Origin: Treponema sp.
GTDB taxonomy: Bacteria; Spirochaetota; Spirochaetia; Treponematales; Breznakiellaceae
Direction of reading: 5' to 3'
DNA: 33,466 nucleotides
Assembly: GCA_009784935.1 (NCBI GenBank)
Contig: WQXI01000025.1
Span: 1 to 33,466 of the forward strand
Position 1 is the first letter of the stretch; each line of letters opens with the position of its first letter. Below are positions 7,163-13,749 of this stretch, in pieces. Made by a program: the position numbers and the translations under genes. Below the pieces are notes generated by a model. The model did no database searches. It worked only from the letters and a program-made list of their open reading frames with translations, and was not told where the DNA came from.

Positions 7163-7310
7163 AATCTCCAATGAAAACCACTCTCCTTGGCGGTAAGAGT
7201 TCTTCCCAGCTTAGTTCTGCTTAATATCTTCCCAGTTCCTCAAAGGCGATTTTAATCTCGTTGGATAGCGATTTCTGTAGTTTTTTTGTGCAAATTTCTT
7301 AAATAAGGGG
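7163..7310. other. Non-coding stretch, possibly a decayed minus-strand gene
   Basis: No intact gene is seen. On the minus strand from about 7280 to 7165 one frame reads helical, protein-like sequence (IKIAFEELGRY, stop, AELSWEELLPPRR) interrupted by a single stop near 7220. This could be a pseudogene fragment, but the evidence is thin. Confidence 0.25.
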
Positions 7311-7339
7311 TTTACAATTTTTTTCTAGTGTGTTAATAT
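7311..7339 (+). promoter_or_regulatory. Sigma-70 promoter of the tetranucleotide-repeat leader
   Basis: TTTACA (7311-7316), a 17-base spacer and TAATAT (7334-7339). The predicted start is near 7346, almost on an ATG at 7349, so the transcript could be nearly leaderless. It runs through the ATCT tract towards the lipoprotein gene at 7604. Confidence 0.6.
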
Positions 7340-7348
7340 TAGCTCATT

Positions 7349-7477
<129 letters not shown>

Positions 7478-7539
7478 TAAACTCTTATAAATACCTAACA
7501 GTTAATCTAAATCAATTATTTCTCATCCCATTAGAAAAC

Positions 7540-7575
7540 GCCGAATTTCTGTTTTTGCAGAAACAACGGCTTTTT
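7540..7575 (+). terminator. Terminator or attenuator between the ATCT tract and the lipoprotein gene
   Basis: GCCG (7540-7543) pairs with CGGC (7567-7570) and TTCTG (7547-7551) with CAGAA (7558-7562), followed by five T. A ribosome in the open frame would run through this hairpin. Confidence 0.5.
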
Positions 7576-7603
7576 AAATAAAATTTGTGTAAAGGAGCAA
7601 AGT

Positions 7604-8017
7604 ATGAAAATCAAATTGTTATCTAAGTGTCTTATGGAAAAACACATTCCAACGGGAGCAAAGATGGAAGTACCACTTTCAAAAACCATTGTAGTACCTT
7701 TCTTAAATCGAATGGTATGCTGTCTTATTGCCTTGATGGTAATTTCCATTATTGGTTGTTCAGAAGGAGGTAACTCCTTGATAAACACACAATGGCAGCA
7801 TACAGAAAATGATGGTAGGCAAGCTACATTTTCTTTTAGAGACACTAATTACGTCGGCACTGGTTATGGTGGAAATGTAATGATGGGGACTTATAAGATA
7901 TCTGGAAATATTATTACACTTACTGATCGTAATGGTGCTGTTGTTGAGGAATTTAGGTTAAGAGGAAACAGGCTTATTGCTGAGAATGATGGTTCAATTT
8001 TTACTAAAGTAAAATAA
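7604..8017 (+). CDS. Putative lipoprotein downstream of the microsatellite
   Basis: The 137-residue product has an unusually long n-region, a hydrophobic stretch at about 37-50 and a lipobox ending in cysteine 52 (IIGC). The mature part is about 85 residues of beta-rich sequence with WQHTENDG and a GTYKISGN motif, similar in style to small lipocalin-like treponemal lipoproteins; no family is assigned. AAAGGAG supports the ATG at 7604; an internal start at residue 21 or 37 would give a more usual signal peptide. Expression may depend on the tract and terminator upstream. Confidence 0.7.
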   Translation: MKIKLLSKCLMEKHIPTGAKMEVPLSKTIVVPFLNRMVCCLIALMVISIIGCSEGGNSLINTQWQHTENDGRQATFSFRDTNYVGTGYGGNVMMGTYKISGNIITLTDRNGAVVEEFRLRGNRLIAENDGSIFTKVK

Positions 8018-8148
8018 ATTGCTTAAAGCAGCAAGATGTTAGTTTGAGCTTCGAAAAACTACTATGTGATGTAGTACTGCTTTAAAGGAGTGAATTAAAC
8101 TTTTGGGTTTGTTTTCATCATTAAGACCGGGTAATTCCGGTCTTTTTT
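8018..8148 (+). terminator. Branched structure and terminator (family copy 4)
   Basis: Six bases or less after the stop a stem TTAAAGCAG (8023-8031) / CTGCTTTAA (8077-8085) encloses two small hairpins (AGTTT...AAACT and TACTA...TAGTA), a three-way junction. Then the terminator GACCGG-GTAATT-CCGGTC with six T lies at 8125-8148, the cleanest copy of the family. Confidence 0.65.
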
Positions 8149-8166
8149 AATACTCTAATAAATGTC

Positions 8167-8281
8167 GAAATGTATGCTAATTTAAACCTTTAAGGGGTGT
8201 CGGCGGTAAAAGTGCTATGCGAAGCATAGTGCTTTTGACCGGTCGACAGGACCCCAAATAAAATATTCAAGCATACATTTC
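8167..8281 (+). mobile_element. 115-bp palindromic MITE-like element, copy A
   Basis: Terminal inverted repeats of 12 bp are perfect (GAAATGTATGCT / AGCATACATTTC). The interior folds into one long hairpin: GGGGT...ACCCC, CGGT...ACCG, then AAAAGTGCTATGC-GAA-GCATAGTGCTTTT. An inverted copy of the same 115-bp length lies at 11938-12052. AATGT flanks this copy on both sides, which could be a target duplication or chance. There is no coding capacity. Confidence 0.75.
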
Positions 8282-8370
8282 AATGTTTAATTATTTTCTT
8301 TGTGTTCTTTATGCCCCAGCGCCTTTGTGTGATACTTTACTTTCATATAATAATTCAATAAAATTCATTA

Positions 8371-9360
8371 ATGAAAAATACCTTTGGTTTTATTCTCCTC
8401 CTCCTTCTAACCTCATTCCTTCCTGCGCAGGAAAGAAATTTTGATAATTATTCCATTGTTAATTTACAGAACTATCCTTTCAGAACAAGTCCAATAACTA
8501 TTCAAAGACTGGCTTTTAAAAACGATATTCAATATGCGTACAATGTTGTGTATACATCGATGGGGTTAACTGTAAGCGCGCGTTTTAGTGTGCCTAATGT
8601 AAATCCGCAGGATATAAAAGGAATTGTTATAATGCTTCGCGGACATCAGGGGCAGAGGGGATACTACACAGGAAGGGGAACAGAAAATCCAGCAAGAAGG
8701 TATCTGCAGAACGGCTGGGCTGTAATCGCTCCGGATTTTTTTGGCTATGGTTCGTCATCTCCAACCCCTGCGCCATGGGAAATGCATCAATTTTACTGCA
8801 CGATAAATGCTGTAGAATTGTATAAAAGTTTACAACAGCCGGTATTTCGTTTTAATTCTGCTGTTGCGCAGGCAGACAGGACAGCGCTTCCGTCAAATTT
8901 TAAAAAGATTGTTTTGTGGGGTCACAGTAACGGCGGACAGGCGGCGCTTCATTTTCTGCAAGTTATTAGAGAGCCGGTTTCTACTGTATTGTGGGCTCCT
9001 GTAAGTATTACTTTTCCGGAAAACATCGCGCATTTTAACAGAAACACAGAGTGGGTTAGGCGTTTTAGGGAAAACCATGCGCGTACAATCGATGATTTTT
9101 CGCTGTTAAAGAACCTCGATAAAATCGCGCCGGGGACAGCGATACTTTTGGAACAGGGAACAAGAGATACTGCTGTTCCCAGAGCGTGGAACGACGCTCT
9201 TGCCGCGGCAATAAATACAGAAAACAACCGCAGAAGACAGGCAGGAATAGGAATTATTAATCTTCGTTATGAAGTTTATACAAATGCGGATCATAACTTA
9301 AACCCATTCTGGAACACAGTACTCCCCGGAAATGTTAGATTTTGGGATAGCAATCCATAG
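8371..9360 (+). CDS. Exported alpha/beta hydrolase
   Basis: The 329-residue protein has a signal peptide (1-19, ending in LPAQ) and an alpha/beta hydrolase fold. The nucleophile elbow GHSNGG places Ser186; Asp266 (in EQGTRDTAVP) and His308 (in NADHNL) complete a plausible triad. GIVIMLRGHQG near 84-94 fits the oxyanion-hole strand. It is probably an esterase or peptidase-like enzyme in the periplasm; substrate unknown. No clear Shine-Dalgarno site is present. TATAAT at 8346-8351 can serve as -10. It lies just right of MITE copy A and 32 bp before purC, read in the same direction. Confidence 0.85.
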   Translation: MKNTFGFILLLLLTSFLPAQERNFDNYSIVNLQNYPFRTSPITIQRLAFKNDIQYAYNVVYTSMGLTVSARFSVPNVNPQDIKGIVIMLRGHQGQRGYYTGRGTENPARRYLQNGWAVIAPDFFGYGSSSPTPAPWEMHQFYCTINAVELYKSLQQPVFRFNSAVAQADRTALPSNFKKIVLWGHSNGGQAALHFLQVIREPVSTVLWAPVSITFPENIAHFNRNTEWVRRFRENHARTIDDFSLLKNLDKIAPGTAILLEQGTRDTAVPRAWNDALAAAINTENNRRRQAGIGIINLRYEVYTNADHNLNPFWNTVLPGNVRFWDSNP

Positions 9361-9392
9361 ATTCTTTTTCAATAAAATGATAAATTCTTTTT

Positions 9393-10076
9393 ATGGAACT
9401 TATTAAAACCGGAAAGACAAAAGACGTTTATAAACTACCTGACGGTAATTTTTTATTCAAATTTAAAGATACAATCACAGGCAGTTCTGCAACAGGCGAA
9501 TCTGATCCCGGCGGTAATCAAGTTGTAGGTTCTGTAGACGGAGTAGGCTCCGCCGCGCTTAAAATGTCCGCTTATTATTTTGAACTTTTTAAAAAGAAAA
9601 AAATCAACACACATTATGTAAGCGCGGATTTAACAAAAAACGAAATGACTGTGCGGCCTGCTGTTTTTTTAGGGAATGGACTTGAATTTGTAGTACGCTA
9701 CAAAGCAACAGGCAGTTTTGTTAGAAGATTCGGCGCTTTTTGCAAAGAAGGCGATGTGTTTGTAAATCCTGTTTTTGAAGTCACCTTAAAAGACGATGAA
9801 CGAGAAGATCCTCCTGTAACAGGCGAAATCTTAGCGGCTCTTAAAATTTTAACTCCTTCTCAATTTAATAAAATCAAAAAAGAAACATTGAAAATTTGTA
9901 ATATAATAAAAAACGATTTAACAGTGCGTGGTTTAGAACTTATCGATATAAAGGTCGAATTCGGCATGGTAAACGGCAAACTCGCTCTTATCGATGAGGT
10001 GAGCGCAGGCAACATGCGCGTTTATCAAAACAACAAAAAAATCGATTATATTACGCTGTCAAAACATATTAAATAA
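9393..10076 (+). CDS. purC: Phosphoribosylaminoimidazole-succinocarboxamide (SAICAR) synthase
   Basis: PurC condenses CAIR with L-aspartate using ATP, the seventh or eighth step of purine synthesis, in the cytoplasm. The 227-residue product has the N-terminal GKTKDVYKL motif, the FVVRYKATGSFVRRFG segment, and the signature IDIKVEFG followed by IDEVSAGNMR. The usual DEVLTPDSSR form is altered here to DEVSAGNMR, as in a divergent subgroup. It stands alone with no other pur gene near, within the segment bounded by the inverted MITE copies. The ribosome binding site is weak. Confidence 0.92.
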   Translation: MELIKTGKTKDVYKLPDGNFLFKFKDTITGSSATGESDPGGNQVVGSVDGVGSAALKMSAYYFELFKKKKINTHYVSADLTKNEMTVRPAVFLGNGLEFVVRYKATGSFVRRFGAFCKEGDVFVNPVFEVTLKDDEREDPPVTGEILAALKILTPSQFNKIKKETLKICNIIKNDLTVRGLELIDIKVEFGMVNGKLALIDEVSAGNMRVYQNNKKIDYITLSKHIK

Positions 10077-10080
10077 AGTT

Positions 10081-11127
10081 TTAACGAATCGGTTCCATAG
10101 TTAATAGAGCGTCAACAAATTGCTGATACTCAATGGATTTTACATCATCCATTAATGCAGTGACATACGCAAGAACGCCGTTATTATATTGAATATAAAA
10201 TCTTGTAAATAATAAATATTCATCACGGCGGGGTGTTCTGCCTACAAGTTCGATATCAGTTAGAGTAAAATACCCGCCAAATCCATTTCTGACATTTACA
10301 AGAATTATATCCGCTTGTTCTTCTACAGCCTGTGAGATGAAATTGTCAGCATCATCCAGTAATCGCGCATGCAATTGCTCTCTTGTCAGATTGTTCGGCG
10401 GATTAGGCGCAATGATTGTAATAAGAGCTAAAAAACGCGCGTTATTGCCGGGATTAATTTCTAGGGTATAAGAAACGCCGCTTTCCGGTATTTCTCTGCT
10501 GATTCTAACCCGCCAAGCTTGCGGAATATCTAGTTTAACAGCATTTCTTGTATCAAATCTATAAATATTAGATGTGTATTCCGGAAACGACATTTGGATT
10601 GAGCATACTGCCTTTACCATAATATCCAATGCAGGATCTAAGGGATCATCGACATACAAAGAAGCTGCGGCAATGGGATTGCCTTCCTGATATATAAACA
10701 ATAATCCCCCGACTTTTGCTCTTCCTTCTGCAGGAGGAAGTCCTGCATACTCCGCATATTGCACGACAAAATAGTAAGCAATGCCGTTGTTAATATCTAT
10801 TCTTTTGAACGATGGCGATTTTTCTACAAATTGATCTGCGTATTCTAAATACCACTCATTGATCTGAGCTAAAAAACTAGCTTCTGTATAAACAGCAGGA
10901 CGATTCCCTGCCATAATAGAAATCGTAGCTCCGGGTTTGCGGCTTTCGTCTGCGTAAAAAGTTATCTGGTGATTTCCTCTTCTGTCTGTATTTTCGACTG
11001 CCCAAATCTCCCAGCCTTGAGGAGGGGTAATTGTTACTGTGTCCATCTGCCTAAAGGTGAAAGTTTCCGCAAAAATGGACAGGTACGGCAGACAGAGCAG
11101 GGCAGTTATCGCAAGTATTCTTTTCAT
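10081..11127 (-). CDS. Secreted protein of unknown function, two related domains
   Basis: The 348-residue product has a clear signal peptide (1-20, cleavage after IFA). Two halves each begin with an amphipathic strand followed by P-x-x-W (TITPPQGWEIW at about 32-42; LDIPQAWRVRI at about 200-210) and each contain strands plus a helix and a final strand, as in PsbP/DcrB/Mog1-like folds. This resemblance is inferred from pattern only. It is convergent with purC, with 4 bp between stop codons. A GGAGAAT site precedes the ATG. No enzyme motif is visible. Confidence 0.72.
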   Translation of the reverse strand: MKRILAITALLCLPYLSIFAETFTFRQMDTVTITPPQGWEIWAVENTDRRGNHQITFYADESRKPGATISIMAGNRPAVYTEASFLAQINEWYLEYADQFVEKSPSFKRIDINNGIAYYFVVQYAEYAGLPPAEGRAKVGGLLFIYQEGNPIAAASLYVDDPLDPALDIMVKAVCSIQMSFPEYTSNIYRFDTRNAVKLDIPQAWRVRISREIPESGVSYTLEINPGNNARFLALITIIAPNPPNNLTREQLHARLLDDADNFISQAVEEQADIILVNVRNGFGGYFTLTDIELVGRTPRRDEYLLFTRFYIQYNNGVLAYVTALMDDVKSIEYQQFVDALLTMEPIR

Positions 11128-11168
11128 AAGAGCATTATTCTCCTAATATAAATATAACACTAATGAAA

Positions 11169-11188
11169 TAAAAAACAAGGAAAATTAA
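11169..11188 (+). repeat. Short direct repeat left of the toxin-antitoxin module
   Basis: TAAAAAACAAGGAAAATTAA. The same sequence with one A fewer is at 11814-11832. The two copies enclose the toxin, terminator, antitoxin repeats and promoter with almost nothing else. Confidence 0.7.
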
Positions 11189-11195
11189 GTTTGTT

Positions 11196-11642
11196 TTATA
11201 TTAATCCGAGTTCTTTGTGAAAGTACTTCAATGTAGAATAACGGCATAATGAAGAAACAGGAAGAGTTTGTACTTTCTGGCGACGCCGAATTTCTTTTTT
11301 ATATGATTTTACATAAGAAGAAAATTTCTTCTTAATTAAGAATTCTTGTTGTTTTAAAACATTATATTCATTTTGCCGAATAGTTACAGGAGCAGGGTCT
11401 GTATGTTTAGCTAAGTCAGAAATAATAACAGCTTTTGAATAATCTAAGCCGCTTTTTTGTTCATTAATACTATTAGATATGTAACAATAGGGATGAGTTA
11501 TATGAGAGCGAAGCGGAATTGCGTACATAAGACCGTCAAGTTCTAGAACTAAAACATAATATGGACGTTCTTCTTTTGTGAGAATCTCTTCGCAATTGAT
11601 AAATTGAGCATAAAAAGCTGCGCTTAAGCGTCGAAATTCCAT
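11196..11642 (-). CDS. Type III toxin, TenpN-like endoribonuclease
   Basis: Type III toxins (ToxN, AbiQ, TenpN, CptN) are RNases held inactive by an RNA made of tandem repeats, which they cut themselves. The 148-residue product begins MEFRRLSAAFY and has the family core: RPYYVLVLELDGLMYAIPLRSHITHPY, GLDYSKAVII, and PVTIRQNEYNVLK, with a basic helical tail (KSYKKEIRRR) and STLKYFHKEL. I recognise this pattern as the TenpIN group. The start at 11642 is chosen over one at 11666 because GGGTAATT precedes it and the upstream frame runs into the terminator hairpin. Directly upstream are a terminator and two tandem repeats, the canonical layout. Such modules act in plasmid upkeep or phage abortive infection. 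Confidence 0.87.
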   Translation of the reverse strand: MEFRRLSAAFYAQFINCEEILTKEERPYYVLVLELDGLMYAIPLRSHITHPYCYISNSINEQKSGLDYSKAVIISDLAKHTDPAPVTIRQNEYNVLKQQEFLIKKKFSSYVKSYKKEIRRRQKVQTLPVSSLCRYSTLKYFHKELGLI

Positions 11643-11652
11643 AATTACCCAT

Positions 11653-11674
11653 AAAAATACCCCCAAGTCGGGGG
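11653..11674 (-). terminator. Terminator between antitoxin RNA and toxin
   Basis: On the minus strand CCCCC-GACTT-GGGGG is followed by TATTTTT. In type III systems a leaky terminator at this place sets the ratio of antitoxin RNA to toxin mRNA. Confidence 0.85.
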
Positions 11675-11778
11675 CAAAGATAAGGCTTTCTTTTGATTAA
11701 CGTGATTGCGCCCTACAATCACTTCACCGATCGAACTTTCTTTTGATTAACGTGATTGCGTTCTACAATCACTTCATA
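11675..11778 (-). ncRNA. Type III antitoxin RNA (TenpI-like), two 40-nt repeats
   Basis: Read on the minus strand, repeat 1 lies at 11775-11736 and repeat 2 at 11725-11686, 40 nt each, spaced by 10 nt (period 50). They differ at only two bases, in the hairpin loop (TAGAACG versus TAGGGCG). Each has the hairpin GTGATTG-loop-CAATCAC and an A-rich tail (GTTAATCAAAAGAAAG). In the known family such repeats fold to pseudoknots that bind the toxin. Two units is a small number for a type III antitoxin. Confidence 0.82.
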
Positions 11779-11783
11779 CTTAC

Positions 11784-11812
11784 TATAATAACCTATTTTA
11801 AAAGGATGTCAA
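11784..11812 (-). promoter_or_regulatory. Promoter of the antitoxin-toxin operon
   Basis: On the minus strand TTGACA (11812-11807) is followed after 16 bases by TATTAT (11790-11785), or after 17 by ATTATA. The start of transcription falls close to the first antitoxin repeat. Confidence 0.75.
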
Positions 11813-11813
11813 G

Positions 11814-11832
11814 TAAAAAACAAGGAAATTAA
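11814..11832 (+). repeat. Short direct repeat right of the toxin-antitoxin module
   Basis: TAAAAAACAAGGAAATTAA, the partner of 11169-11188. It abuts the -35 box of the antitoxin promoter. Confidence 0.7.
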
Positions 11833-11937
11833 AAAAGCTCTTTTTTCTCTGTGCCTTTGTGTGAGTTTCTTGTGGTTGTTCACCTCATACCAATATAATA
11901 TAAATTATCCAAAAAACAAGATAATTTATTGAATGAA

Positions 11938-12052
11938 GAAATGTATGCTTAAGGGTTTTATTTGGGGTCCTGTCGGCCGGTCAAAAGTGCCACGCTTCGC
12001 ATGTCACTTTTACCGCCGCCACCCCTCAAGTAATTTATCGAGCATACATTTC
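11938..12052 (-). mobile_element. 115-bp palindromic MITE-like element, copy B (inverted)
   Basis: Same length and same perfect 12-bp ends as copy A, but in reverse orientation. The hairpin core differs at several paired sites; two G-T pairs of copy A are T-A and G-C here, so pairing is kept. No target duplication is seen. The 3.66 kb between the copies holds the hydrolase, purC, the secreted protein and the toxin-antitoxin module. Confidence 0.75.
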
Positions 12053-12117
12053 TATTAGCAATTTATAGAAATTTTCATTAATTAATTGTAAAATATCCAA
12101 ACAAGGAACGAAATTAA

Positions 12118-12519
12118 ATGACCGAACCTGTGTTCATAAAAAAAATAAAAGAAAAAGTCAACGAACTAAAAATTAATTTGTCAGCGCTTTATTTAGCATA
12201 CAAAAGAAAAGATGTGTCTATTCTTGCAAAAATTATTATAATTATGGCAGTTGGATACGCTTTATCTCCTATAGATTTAATATCAGATTTTATCCCAATA
12301 ATCGGTTATCTTGACGACCTTTTAATTGTCCCGCTATTGATAACAATTTCCATTAAATTGATTCCAAAAAATATAATGGATGAATGCCGTGAACAAGCTA
12401 AGGATTTATGGAAAGACGGAAAACCTAAAAAATGGTATTACGCTGTTCCGATTATTGTTATCTGGTTACTGATTATTTTTCTTGTTATTTATATGATTTT
12501 TATTAAACAAAGCGCATAG
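12118..12519 (+). CDS. YkvA-family (DUF1232) membrane protein
   Basis: The 133-residue protein has the DUF1232 core: a helix SILAKIIIIMAVGYALSPIDLI, then SDFIPIIGYLDDLLIVP (about 52-85), and a C-terminal membrane anchor (about 106-129). The SPIDLI-x-DFIPIIGYLDD signature is diagnostic. Function is not established for the family. AAGGAA precedes the ATG by about ten bases. It lies between MITE copy B and the first 300-bp repeat, read in the direction of the flagellar genes. Confidence 0.85.
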   Translation: MTEPVFIKKIKEKVNELKINLSALYLAYKRKDVSILAKIIIIMAVGYALSPIDLISDFIPIIGYLDDLLIVPLLITISIKLIPKNIMDECREQAKDLWKDGKPKKWYYAVPIIVIWLLIIFLVIYMIFIKQSA

Positions 12520-12533
12520 TTTAATACTATAAT

Positions 12534-12833
12534 AGGGTAGAGACCAAGGGATTTTTAGCCATTTGGCGCATTTTCAGCCAAAAATTTCCTAAAAAAGCAG
12601 ATAAAACCTCAAGTTTTCATCATTATTAGCTAACAGTCTGCTCTTAACAGGTAATAAAACAATGTACTAAGGTTTACAGTCGAGGGATGGGCTGACTGGA
12701 AAAACATTTCTGGAGTTCTTCGCCGGAGGAGACCCAGAATCTGGGGCTCCCTAGGCGGGTTCTTCCAGAGTTTTTCCGGACAGCAGCGTACCTCGACTGT
12801 GTATAATTCAGGTATAAATTTTAGCTTATCTAT
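12534..12833 (+). repeat. 300-bp direct repeat, copy 1
   Basis: It matches 13389-13688 over exactly 300 bp with about 11 substitutions and no gap. Its first bases (AGAGACCAAGGGATTTTTAG) correspond to the last codons and stop of the lipoprotein gene at 12925-13413, so this copy carries a relic of that gene's 3' end. It fills most of the 12520-12924 gap; nothing else was seen there except a T-run near 12847 and the AGGAG site of the next gene. Confidence 0.9.
12676..12800 (+). ncRNA. Candidate structured RNA, long rod fold, copy 1
   Basis: The closing stem ACAGTCGAGG/CCTCGACTGT is perfect. Inside, GCTG...GGAAAAAC pairs with GTTTTTCC...CAGC, TCTGGA with TCCAGA, CGCC with GGCG, GGAG with CTCC, and CCCAG-AAT-CTGGG forms the tip. 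Together this is a rod of about 125 nt. A TGTATAAT extended -10 box lies right behind it (12800-12807). Transcription is not shown. Confidence 0.5.
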
Positions 12834-12924
12834 AATAGTTGCGGTTTTTTTTACTCTTTTATATTGATTTTTTTATGGAAATCTATAAACTGATTGTTAT
12901 GTATTGAATTTTTAGGAGTATTTC

Positions 12925-13413
12925 ATGAAGAAAAATATATTTATCATCTTATCTGTGTTTACCTGTTTATTTTTTATTGGGTCTTGCATGACTGCCAGTA
13001 TGAAGTCACTAAAAAAGAATCACCCAGTTTATGAATATGATGTAGCTATGCCGGATGATGAAGCGGTTTGGATTGCTTTTATAGGATTTGGGCTTGGAAT
13101 TGTTGAGTATAACGGCATTCATGTAGATTTAAAACCAAGAACAAAAACCTCTAATGTAATTCTTCTTAGAATCCCCGGAGGGGAGACTCAATTTATATTG
13201 GATGGCAGATGTCAATATGGTAATATTATTGCTACATATAACATGATTCCATTCAACTATAATTTTGAGAACGGAAAATTATATACGCTTAATGCTACCG
13301 GGATATACATAGACGTTTATGTGAGTGAAGATATCAATTATTCTTCCATTCATAGAAATTACCGAGTTGCGAGATTTGATATGGCAGCAGGGCAGAGACC
13401 AAGGGATTTTTAG
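12925..13413 (+). CDS. Putative lipoprotein enclosed by 300-bp repeats
   Basis: The 162-residue product has a signal segment and a lipobox IGSC with cysteine 21. The mature domain is beta-rich (WIAFIGFGLGIVEYNG, NVILLRIPGG, LNATGIYIDVYV) and not recognised. AGGAG precedes the ATG. Its last eight codons lie inside the right-hand 300-bp repeat, and a copy of them is left at the start of the left-hand repeat. Gene plus repeat form an 855-bp unit, as if a gene with its 3' element had been inserted beside an older copy of that element. Confidence 0.78.
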   Translation: MKKNIFIILSVFTCLFFIGSCMTASMKSLKKNHPVYEYDVAMPDDEAVWIAFIGFGLGIVEYNGIHVDLKPRTKTSNVILLRIPGGETQFILDGRCQYGNIIATYNMIPFNYNFENGKLYTLNATGIYIDVYVSEDINYSSIHRNYRVARFDMAAGQRPRDF

Positions 13414-13688
13414 ACGTTTGACGTCTTTTCAGCCAAAAATTTCCTAAAAAAGCAGCAAAAACCTCAAGTTTTCATCATTATTAGCTAACAGTTTGCTCTT
13501 AACAGGTAATAAAACAATGTACTAAGGTTTACAGTCGGGGGATGGGCTGACTGGAAAAACATTTCTGGAGTTCTTCGCCGGAGGAGACCCAGAATCTGGG
13601 GCTCCCTAGGCGGGTTCTTCCAGAGTTTTTCCGGACAGCAGCATACCTCGACTGTGTATAATTCAGGTATAAATTTTAGCTTATCTAT
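13389..13688 (+). repeat. 300-bp direct repeat, copy 2
   Basis: About 96 percent identical to 12534-12833. It begins inside the lipoprotein gene and ends 62 bp before the fliO start. One change in the closing stem of the rod turns an A-T pair to G-T, which keeps pairing in RNA. Confidence 0.9.
13531..13655 (+). ncRNA. Candidate structured RNA, long rod fold, copy 2
   Basis: Same fold as 12676-12800, with closing stem ACAGTCGGGG/CCTCGACTGT. It is again followed by TGTATAAT (13655-13662), so it could also feed transcription towards fliO. Confidence 0.5.
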
Positions 13689-13716
13689 TGCCATTAATAG
13701 AAAAATAATGTACAAT
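13688..13716 (+). promoter_or_regulatory. Sigma-70 promoter of the fliO-flhA operon
   Basis: TTGCCA (13688-13693), 17 bases, TACAAT (13711-13716). It starts just at the end of the second 300-bp repeat. It would let the export genes be transcribed independently of fliL-fliM-fliY, from which they are cut off by several terminators. Confidence 0.6.
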
Positions 13717-13736
13717 TATTCAGAATCAGTTTGATC

Positions 13737-13745
13737 TGGGGGGGG
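13737..13745 (+). promoter_or_regulatory. Nine-G tract forming the fliO ribosome binding site
   Basis: Nine consecutive G lie 4 bases before the CTG at 13750. Length changes of such a tract by slippage would alter Shine-Dalgarno spacing and thus FliO translation. Confidence 0.7.
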
Positions 13746-13749
13746 AAAA

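Noticed and set aside
8305..8335. Shared words GCCTTTGTGTGA at about 8321 and 11858
   Set aside because: Both lie near the 115-bp elements but in an arrangement that does not follow their inverted symmetry; the match is short and of low complexity.
11686..11775. CRISPR array
   Set aside because: Only two repeats with a 10-nt spacer, no cas genes, and the position before a TenpN-like toxin explains them as type III antitoxin RNA.
8167..12052. True composite transposon
   Set aside because: The two inverted 115-bp elements have no transposase between or near them, and no shared target duplication at the outer ends is seen.
12676..12800. 6S RNA
   Set aside because: The rod fold is suggestive, but there is no clear central bubble of the right size, and the sequence occurs in two close copies as part of a repeat.
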